Origin: Candidatus Krumholzibacteriota bacterium
GTDB taxonomy: Bacteria; Krumholzibacteriota; Krumholzibacteriia; JAJRXK01
Length of the DNA: 34,831 bases
Direction: 5' to 3'
NCBI GenBank assembly: GCA_024276305.1
Contig: JAJRXK010000012.1
Span: 1-34,831, forward strand
Positions 18,463 through 24,741 of the stretch are shown here, in pieces. A model generated the notes under the pieces. That model was given only the letters and a program-made list of their open reading frames with translations. It was not told the origin of the DNA and ran no database searches. Each line of letters begins with the position of its first letter. The first letter of the stretch is position 1. Made by a program: the position numbers and the translations under genes.

Positions 18463-21299
18463 GAGGTGCTCCCTTCCTGGGCTTCCTTGGCCTTGATTGC
18501 GGCGAGGATCTTCTCGGGAGTGATCGGCAGGGAGGTGATCCGGGCCCCGCATGCGTCGTAGATCGCGTTCGCCAGCGCCCCCATCGCGGGCAGCATCGAC
18601 CCTTCGCCGATCTCCTTGGCCCCGAAGGGTCCCCGTGGCTCGTAGCTCTCGACGACTCCGGTGTGGATCTCCGGAACATCGGCGATGGTGGGAATGAGAT
18701 AGTCGTGGAGGTTGGGATTCCTCAACCTTCCCCCCTCCGCGAAGACCGTGTCTTCGAGAAGACCTTCCCCGATGCCCATGATGATCGCACCCTCGACCTG
18801 TCCGTGGAAGGTGACTGGATTCACCACCGTTCCAGCATCGGAATAGTCGGTGAATTTCTCCACCGTCACGTAGCCGGTCTCCTTGTCGACCGTGACTTCG
18901 CAGACTGCAGTCGAAAAACTGTAGGCTGGCGAGGTCCCCACGGTGCTTCCCTTGAACCCGCCTCCGAGATTCTTGGGCGGACGATAATGGCCCGTTCCCA
19001 CCACCGGTCCATTCTTGGCGAAGGCCATGCGTCCAGCCTCGGCCCAGCTCATCTTCTTTTCCGGATACTCTCGAATGAAGATCTGGCCACCGACCGCGAC
19101 CAATCCCCCCGGATCGCAGCCCAGCCACTCACCTGCCGCCGCAAGCACCTGCTTCTTCACCTCCGCCGCCGCCATCTTGACCGCATTGCCGGCCATCAAC
19201 GTGACCCGGCTGGAATAGGATCCGAGGTCCAGAGGACTGAGAACCGTATCGCAATCCACCATCCACACTTGGTGATAGGGAATTCCCAGCTCTTCGGCAG
19301 CGATCTGTGTCAGCACGGTATCCGAGCCCTGGCCAATCTCCGAGGCCGCAATGTGCAACGAGACCCCGGTCGCATCTTCGTGGACTCGAATCACCGCGTT
19401 CGAATGGGGGAAGTCCGAACGATAGATCGGATAGCCTGCGCCGGAGACGAATCCTCCACAACCCACACCGATACCGCGCCCCTCGGGGAGATTGCCCCGG
19501 CGTTGCTTCCACTCGGATTTTTCTTCCGCCGCTTCGAGGGTGGCCATGAACTCGCACGAAGAGATGTCGAGGGCATTCACCGTCAGATAGTTCGGCTCCA
19601 TCGCATTGCGCTTGCGAATCTCGATGGGGTCGATCCCCAGTTCTTCGGCGATCATGTCCAACAGAGACTCGAAGGCAAACCGAGGGTGAGGAACTCCGTG
19701 GCCACGAAAAGCTCCCGACGCCGGCAGGTTCGTGTACACCCGAATTCCCCGATAGCGGTAGTTCTCGATCTTGTAGAGGGTCGGAACCATGGACCCGGCG
19801 TAGTAGGCGGTGATGACCCCGAAGGAAGTGTAGGCTCCCCCGTCGAGAAGAATGTCGCTCTTCACGCCCTGGATCTTCCCTTCGCGATCGACCGCGATTT
19901 CGAGATCCATGTACTGCTTGTGGCGTCCGCGGAAGTGATGGACCATTTCCTCGCGGCTGTACTCCATCTTCACCGGACGACCGGTCTCTTTGGCCAGGAT
20001 CGCGGCACACAATTCGAGGGGAGTGGTCTCCGCTTTGACTCCGAAACCGCCCCCCACCGCGGGGCGAATGACCCGGATGTCGCCCATGGGGATTTCCAGG
20101 GTGCGTGAAAGCATCTGATGGAGGTAGTGGGGAGTCTGGGTCGAACTCCAGATCGTGAGCTTGTTGCCGTGGTGCTCCCACCTCGCAATCGAGGCGTGAG
20201 TTTCGATCGGACTCTGGTAGGTGCGATTCCCCACGAAACGCTGCTTGCGCACCAGATGAGCCTCGGCGAAGGCTCGGTCCACATCACCGAAGTCCCACTC
20301 CACCTTGGTGTTGATGTTGCCGGCGTAGCGCTCTTTCTCGGGATGAATCACCGGTGCCCCGGGCGCCATTGCCGCATCGGGATCGAAGACTGCGGGCAGC
20401 TCCTCGTATTCGACTTCGATGAGGGAAATGGCCTGCTCGGCCGTGGCCTCGTCTACCGCAGCCACGGCCGCAACTTCATCGCCCACATAGCGCACGCGTT
20501 CCTTGGCCAAGATCTGCTCGTCGTAGCGCGCCGGACTCACTCCGTAGTAGTTGTCCGTGACGTCGCTCCCGGTGATCACGGCCATCACTCCCGGCAGCTC
20601 GCGGGCCTTGGATACATCGATTCTCTTGATGATCCCGTGAGCAATGGGCGAGCCCAAGATCTTCCCGTGAATCATCCCCGAGAGCTTGATGTCCGCGGTG
20701 TACTTGGCTCGGCCGGTGACTTTGTCCGGGCCGTCATAGCGGGTCACCCCGTGGCTGACGACATGATGATCCCGCTTCTGCTCGCGCTCGGCTTCTGCGG
20801 CCTTCAGCGCTTCGGTATCGAGGGGAGTGTCGGCGAAGTCCTCCCGGTGCCGGATGGCCTCGAGAATGCGGGGGTAGGTGCCGCACCGGCAGAGATGGCC
20901 CGAGAGTGCGGTCTTGATCTCTTCGTCCGAAGGATTCGGATTCTCGTCGACCAGAGCCTTCGAAGACATCAGCATTCCGGAGGTGCAATACCCGCATTGC
21001 AGCGCACCGTGCTTCACGAAGGACTTCTGCAGGGGATGCAGCTCCCCTCCCTCAGCCAGGCCCTCGACGGTGGTGATCTCCGCTCCATCGGCCTGTACCG
21101 CCAGCAGCAGACAGGAATTCACCGGTTTTCCATTGACGAGCACCGTGCAGGAACCGCAGTCCCCCATGCCGCAACCCTTCTTCGTCCCGGTCAAGTCGAG
21201 ATGCTCGCGCAAGGCATCGAGAAGAGTGGTGTTCGGAGAGATGCCCAGGGTGCGCTCGTCCCCATTCACCTTCAGCCGGATCAGGACTTCGTGGGTCAT
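18459..21299 (-). CDS. Fused [2Fe-2S]/molybdopterin hydroxylase resembling 4-hydroxybenzoyl-CoA reductase
   Basis: This 946-aa protein has the N-terminal iron-sulfur domain with C43, C48, C51 and C63, then C102, C105, C137 and C139. It is fused to the hammerhead and molybdopterin domains, including GGGFGVKAETTP, SGAFRGHGVPHPRFAF and GAKEIGEGS with the catalytic Glu. Segments such as CGGFVSGAGYPIYR, SREEM...GRHKQYMDLEI and TAYYAGSM read to me like the alpha subunit of 4-hydroxybenzoyl-CoA reductase, which removes a phenolic hydroxyl, or close hydroxylases. In that enzyme the iron-sulfur subunit is separate, so the fusion is a difference. Its FAD subunit is the gene upstream, overlapping by ATGA. 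The reaction may be reductive dehydroxylation or hydroxylation of an aromatic CoA ester or N-heterocycle. Only the family is certain. Confidence 0.87.
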   Translation of the reverse strand: MTHEVLIRLKVNGDERTLGISPNTTLLDALREHLDLTGTKKGCGMGDCGSCTVLVNGKPVNSCLLLAVQADGAEITTVEGLAEGGELHPLQKSFVKHGALQCGYCTSGMLMSSKALVDENPNPSDEEIKTALSGHLCRCGTYPRILEAIRHREDFADTPLDTEALKAAEAEREQKRDHHVVSHGVTRYDGPDKVTGRAKYTADIKLSGMIHGKILGSPIAHGIIKRIDVSKARELPGVMAVITGSDVTDNYYGVSPARYDEQILAKERVRYVGDEVAAVAAVDEATAEQAISLIEVEYEELPAVFDPDAAMAPGAPVIHPEKERYAGNINTKVEWDFGDVDRAFAEAHLVRKQRFVGNRTYQSPIETHASIARWEHHGNKLTIWSSTQTPHYLHQMLSRTLEIPMGDIRVIRPAVGGGFGVKAETTPLELCAAILAKETGRPVKMEYSREEMVHHFRGRHKQYMDLEIAVDREGKIQGVKSDILLDGGAYTSFGVITAYYAGSMVPTLYKIENYRYRGIRVYTNLPASGAFRGHGVPHPRFAFESLLDMIAEELGIDPIEIRKRNAMEPNYLTVNALDISSCEFMATLEAAEEKSEWKQRRGNLPEGRGIGVGCGGFVSGAGYPIYRSDFPHSNAVIRVHEDATGVSLHIAASEIGQGSDTVLTQIAAEELGIPYHQVWMVDCDTVLSPLDLGSYSSRVTLMAGNAVKMAAAEVKKQVLAAAGEWLGCDPGGLVAVGGQIFIREYPEKKMSWAEAGRMAFAKNGPVVGTGHYRPPKNLGGGFKGSTVGTSPAYSFSTAVCEVTVDKETGYVTVEKFTDYSDAGTVVNPVTFHGQVEGAIIMGIGEGLLEDTVFAEGGRLRNPNLHDYLIPTIADVPEIHTGVVESYEPRGPFGAKEIGEGSMLPAMGALANAIYDACGARITSLPITPEKILAAIKAKEAQEGSTS

Positions 21300-22192
21300 C
21301 GCTCTCCCCCTCCCGTCATTGCGCCTTCCCTCGCCCTCCCGAGAGCTTGGCGCAGCGCCCGCCGGGTCAATACGGTCACGATTTCGCGGCGATAGTCAAC
21401 GCTGCCTCGGAGATCGGTGATCGGCTGCGCATCGGTCGCAGCCGCCCGAGCCGCCTCCTCGAAGACTTCGTCGGTCGCGGTCGCCTTCTCCAGGACGCCA
21501 ATACTGGCCTTCGCCACGATCGGGGTTGGGCCCACGGCCCCGAGGGCGACCCGCGCCCCATTGATCCGATCTCCCTCGACCTCCAGACCCACGGCCACCG
21601 AGGCCACGGCCAGAGCCAATCCCTTCCTCAAGGTGAATCGTTGAAAGCTCGTTCCCGAATGGGCGGGCCGGGCGGGAATCCGGATGCAGCGCAGAATCTC
21701 CCCGGTGTTCAGAGCGGTGACCCGGGGCGCAGTGATGAAGGCGGCGGCATCGATCTCGCGCTCTCCCTCCCCATTGGTCACCACCGCCACCGCTCCTCCG
21801 GCGATGCTGGCGGGAGGCGTGTCGGCGCAGGGGACTCCGCCGCACCAATTGCCTCCGATCGTGGCCTGACTGCGGACCTGGTGTCCCCCAATGGAACTGG
21901 CCGCGTCGCTCAGAGCCGCCAGGTGTGTTCGGACCAGCGGGTGGACCGCAACCTCGGCGTGGGTGGTCAGAGCGCCGATTTCGATGCCGCCATCCACCTC
22001 CCGGATCCCTCGAAGTTCCTCGATCTGCGCCAGCGAGATGAGGTCGGTCGCGGGCCGGAGACGCCGCTTCAGATCCGGAACCACGTCGGTCCCCCCGGCC
22101 AGAAACAGAGCCCCTTCCCCCAATTCCCGCGAGAGGGAACAGGCCTGGGCCAAGGTGGTCGGCCGGTGGAATGCGAAATCCCCTATGTGCAT
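21296..22192 (-). CDS. FAD-binding subunit of molybdenum hydroxylase, first gene of the cluster
   Basis: This 298-aa FAD_binding_5 protein has the FAD loops LFLAGGTDVVPDLKR and QATIGGNWCGGVPCADTPP and a normal C-terminal domain. It should form a complex with the fused hydroxylase encoded next. In true 4-hydroxybenzoyl-CoA reductase, the beta subunit has an extra loop of about 40 residues holding a [4Fe-4S] cluster after the second FAD loop. That insertion is absent here, so the electron path is the ordinary one. The ATG lies downstream of a likely promoter and operator at 22263-22310, making this the first gene of the long minus-strand operon. Confidence 0.9.
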   Translation of the reverse strand: MHIGDFAFHRPTTLAQACSLSRELGEGALFLAGGTDVVPDLKRRLRPATDLISLAQIEELRGIREVDGGIEIGALTTHAEVAVHPLVRTHLAALSDAASSIGGHQVRSQATIGGNWCGGVPCADTPPASIAGGAVAVVTNGEGEREIDAAAFITAPRVTALNTGEILRCIRIPARPAHSGTSFQRFTLRKGLALAVASVAVGLEVEGDRINGARVALGAVGPTPIVAKASIGVLEKATATDEVFEEAARAAATDAQPITDLRGSVDYRREIVTVLTRRALRQALGRAREGAMTGGGER

Positions 22193-22262
22193 GTGCGATC
22201 ACCCGTTGGAAGATCGAGGGTCGTCTCGAGGAGGTCTCTGGCCGATGGAAGCCGTGGCGATT

Positions 22263-22284
22263 TCCGATCGAACGTTCGAAAGGA
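22263..22284. promoter_or_regulatory. 22-bp inverted repeat, candidate TetR operator
   Basis: The centre TCGAACGTTCGA (22268-22279) is a perfect 12-bp palindrome. Beyond a two-base mismatch on each side, TCC and GGA extend the symmetry to 22 bp. It overlaps the proposed -10 box of the operon, a position where a repressor would block transcription. The assignment to the TetR protein encoded in the operon is inference. Confidence 0.5.
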
Positions 22285-22310
22285 TACAGTCACTTCCACC
22301 ACCCGATCAA
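22281..22310 (-). promoter_or_regulatory. Possible sigma-70 promoter of the metabolic operon
   Basis: On the minus strand TTGATC (22310-22305) and TATCCT (22286-22281) are separated by 18 bases, about 90-120 bp upstream of the first gene. Each box matches four of six consensus bases, so this is only suggestive. Confidence 0.35.
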
Positions 22311-22398
22311 GGGCAGCGAGGCCCCAAGAGGCGGCCCAGGGGTCGGAGTCACAATTTCCCTACTCGCCTGGAGGCGGGCGCCGCGGTGGGAGCGGTGG

Positions 22399-24054
22399 CT
22401 AGTCCAGATAGCCCAGGGCTTCGAGTTGCGCCCGGAGATCCTCGGACATCGGAGGCGGTAGGGCATCCGTCCGGCGGGCGGAGCCCAACACCTGGATCTC
22501 CAACCCCTTCACCTTGGTCCCCGACTCCTGGTCGACTTCGATCCACGGGTCTTCGCCGATCTGGAGGAGCCAGGCCTGGTCCACGTCTCTCTCCAGAAGA
22601 AGGCGTCCTCCGGGAGGCGCCCTCCACACCAAGGTCGTCTGGCCCTCCGCCCTCTCCTGCCGGGCGGAAGTCACCCTGTCTCCGGGTTGTAGATGGGCCC
22701 CGCGGAAAGCCCCCTCGGGCCGCAGCCGTAGACTCAGGGTGTCCGACCCGGCATTGCGCAGCTCCAACCCTCGCCGGACGGATTGGTACCAAACCTTCAT
22801 TTCGGCCACGAGCTCGGGATCAGGACTCGCGAGGGGAGAGAGCTCCATGGGATCCCGGCTCAGGTCGATGGAGATCCACTTGGCCTCGGGAAACTCCTGC
22901 CAGATGAGCTTCCGATCGCCCTGCGCAATCATCATCGCCGCCCGTCCATCGAGAAGAAAACTCGCACGGCGAATCGGAGGAGCCGGCCGATCCGGAGTCG
23001 GAATCCAGTGGGCCAGCGTCTCCGGAGAGAGACCCGTCCACCGGGCGTTCTCCAAACCCAAGGGCTGCCAGTCTGGCCACTCCAAGCCGCCGATCAGGTC
23101 GGCAAGGGCGTGGACGGGAAGGGGCTCCTCCGCCAGCTGGGCCAAGCGCCGACCCATCTCGCCGTCTCGCCCACCGGGTGGATGGATGATCAACGGGACG
23201 CGGAGCAGATTCTCCCACAATCCGTTGCCATGTCCGCGAAATCCGTGCTCGCGGAACTCCTCGCCGTGGTCGGCGACCAACACCACCCAACTATTCTCGT
23301 ACCAGCCGCGGCGCACGAGCTCATCGATGAATCGCCCGAAGGCGTCGTCGTTCTGCCGGATCTCTCCATCGTAGCGATTGATGTCGATGCGAATGCTCTC
23401 GCCCACCTTGGGATCCCCCCGAAACCATCGCTGCCAGGGGACTTCGAGGCGGACGAAGGGCCGCATGTACCTGCGCGGAGCTCGGAAGGGAATGTGCGGG
23501 TCCATGGTGTGCAGATAGAGGAACTGCGGACCTTCGGATTCTTCATTCGTCCCCGGCAAGGACTTCACCCACCGGGCGTGCAGCTCCAGGCTGCTCACAT
23601 AGGCTCGGCCCTTTTCCCGTTCGAAGACATAGTCGTCGAATCCCTGCCCCAATCCATAGCGGTCCTCGAGATTCCCATTGGCGAAGCGCCCGATCGTGCG
23701 ATAACCACGGTCGCGAAGGCGCTCCGCCCAGGTTCTCAGCTCCGGCTCCGCCCAACCGTTGCGACCACGTACACCATGGATGGCCGGAGGAGCACCGGTG
23801 AAGAGCGAGGCCACCGCAGGCCGGGTCCAGGGGCTGGAAGTATAGGCCCGATCGAATCTCACCGCGTCGGCGGCGAAGGCATCGATCTGTGGAGTCGTGG
23901 GCCGGTCGTAGCCGTAGCATCCGACATGATCGGCCCGCAGGGTGTCGATGAGATAGACGAAGATGTGGGGAGTCGGCGGAGCCTGGGGTCCGCAGGCGGA
24001 GACCAACCCCAGAATTCCGATCCACAGCCATCTGCTCGCCGATCTCTTCAACAT
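22399..24054 (-). CDS. Sulfatase-fold (alkaline phosphatase superfamily) lipoprotein with Thr at the nucleophile position
   Basis: This 551-aa protein begins with a lipoprotein signal (hydrophobic WLWIGILGLV, lipobox V-S-A-C21), so it is probably anchored outside the cytoplasmic membrane. The sulfatase domain follows: YLIDTLRADHVG with the metal Asp at 37, PWTRPAVASLFTG, and ADHGEEF. Arylsulfatases have Cys or Ser (C/S-x-P-x-R), which becomes formylglycine. Here the aligned residue is Thr77 (T-R-P-A-V), as in phospho-ester-handling members such as phosphoglycerol or phosphoethanolamine transferases. Sulfatase activity is therefore doubtful. The C-terminal part (about 430-551) is a beta-rich region without a family I recognise. 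I chose the ATG at 24054 after GAGGG; a GTG six codons earlier is possible. It ends 206 bp before the metabolic operon and is probably not part of it. Confidence 0.82.
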   Translation of the reverse strand: MLKRSASRWLWIGILGLVSACGPQAPPTPHIFVYLIDTLRADHVGCYGYDRPTTPQIDAFAADAVRFDRAYTSSPWTRPAVASLFTGAPPAIHGVRGRNGWAEPELRTWAERLRDRGYRTIGRFANGNLEDRYGLGQGFDDYVFEREKGRAYVSSLELHARWVKSLPGTNEESEGPQFLYLHTMDPHIPFRAPRRYMRPFVRLEVPWQRWFRGDPKVGESIRIDINRYDGEIRQNDDAFGRFIDELVRRGWYENSWVVLVADHGEEFREHGFRGHGNGLWENLLRVPLIIHPPGGRDGEMGRRLAQLAEEPLPVHALADLIGGLEWPDWQPLGLENARWTGLSPETLAHWIPTPDRPAPPIRRASFLLDGRAAMMIAQGDRKLIWQEFPEAKWISIDLSRDPMELSPLASPDPELVAEMKVWYQSVRRGLELRNAGSDTLSLRLRPEGAFRGAHLQPGDRVTSARQERAEGQTTLVWRAPPGGRLLLERDVDQAWLLQIGEDPWIEVDQESGTKVKGLEIQVLGSARRTDALPPPMSEDLRAQLEALGYLD

Positions 24055-24174
24055 TCTTCCCTCGCTCAACACTCCGTCCAGCCCCCCGAGTCGATCCCTC
24101 GGATTCCCAGAAGAGGCCGCCCAGGGGCGACCTCTTCCTCCGTCGAAACGACATCGGCGCCAACATTCATTCGC

Positions 24175-24642
24175 TCAGCCGAGCTCCTTGGCCTTGGCCA
24201 GGAGCTCGGAAGGCTGACGCTGACCGCCGGGTCCCACCGATTCGGACCACAACACCGTGCCGTCCTTGTCGATCAGCACCGTGGCCCGATCGGAAATTCC
24301 CTTGTCCTCGAGCCACATGCCATAGGATGCGGCCACCGCGCCCTTGGGGTGGAAGTCCGAGAGCAGGGGATAATTGATCCCGTCGAATCCCTGCGCCCAA
24401 GCTTTGTGGCAGAACTTCGAGTCGATACTAAGACCCAGAACCTGAGTCTCTGCCGCGTCGAACTCTTTCAGAAGAGAGTTCAGACCCGGAATCTCGATGC
24501 TTCAAGTGGGCGTGAAGTCGAGGGGATAGGAAACGAGAAGAACCTTCTTGGAACCACGAAAATCCGACAGGGAGACTGTCGTGTCCAGATGGCTGTCCAG
24601 AGTGAAATCCGGAGCCACAGCCCCGGATGCGATGAGTGCCAT
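24175..24642 (-). CDS. Selenocysteine-containing peroxiredoxin (in-frame UGA at codon 47)
   Basis: Read through one TGA (24504-24502), this gene gives 155 residues with the complete AhpC/TSA peroxiredoxin fold: VAPDFTLDS, SYPLDFTPT-U47-SIEIPG, LGLSIDS, HKAW, YPLLSDFHPKG, YGMW, RATVLIDKDG. In peroxiredoxins the T-x-x-C motif carries the peroxidatic cysteine at about residue 47. Here the UGA occupies exactly that position (T-P-T-U). T-x-x-U peroxiredoxins are known selenoproteins of several anaerobes. A hairpin with a GGUCU loop follows at the right distance. The sequence after the UGA is fully peroxiredoxin-like, which rules out a random stop. The ATG has AGGGAAG upstream. The enzyme would reduce peroxides using a thiol donor; C78 is the only other Cys and could act in resolving. 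An automatic annotator would split or miss this gene. Confidence 0.9.
24476..24495 (-). promoter_or_regulatory. Bacterial SECIS-like hairpin after the UGA codon
   Basis: Beginning six bases after the UGA, GAG-(A)-TTC pairs with GAA-CTC. This gives a six-pair stem with one bulged A and a seven-base loop, CGGGUCU. E. coli fdhF SECIS also has a bulged base on the 5' side and a GGUCU-containing loop. The loop GU lies at bases 20-21 counted from the U of UGA, compared with 23-24 in fdhF. It would recruit SelB to insert selenocysteine. Confidence 0.78.
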
Positions 24643-24741
24643 AGAACTTCCCTTGGGGTGGGAGTGGGATCAATGTCGCGGGAAGCCCCCGCGACCGACT
24701 TTGGATGAGAGCTTCGCCGAAGAGACCGGTCAGAACAAGTT

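Noticed and set aside
17818-19128. TetR protein with a 220-residue N-terminal extension
   Set aside because: The extension is a shadow of the overlapping hydroxylase gene. The GTG at 18462 with GGGAG and GTGA overlap is the natural start.
2540-22192. Further selenocysteine codons in the hydroxylases or maturation proteins
   Set aside because: None of these genes is interrupted by TGA. The only in-frame stop is the TAG in the three-subunit enzyme.
24502-24504. Peroxiredoxin as an ordinary pseudogene with a nonsense codon
   Set aside because: The TGA is exactly at the catalytic Cys position, the rest of the gene is intact, and a SECIS-like hairpin follows. Chance placement is unlikely.
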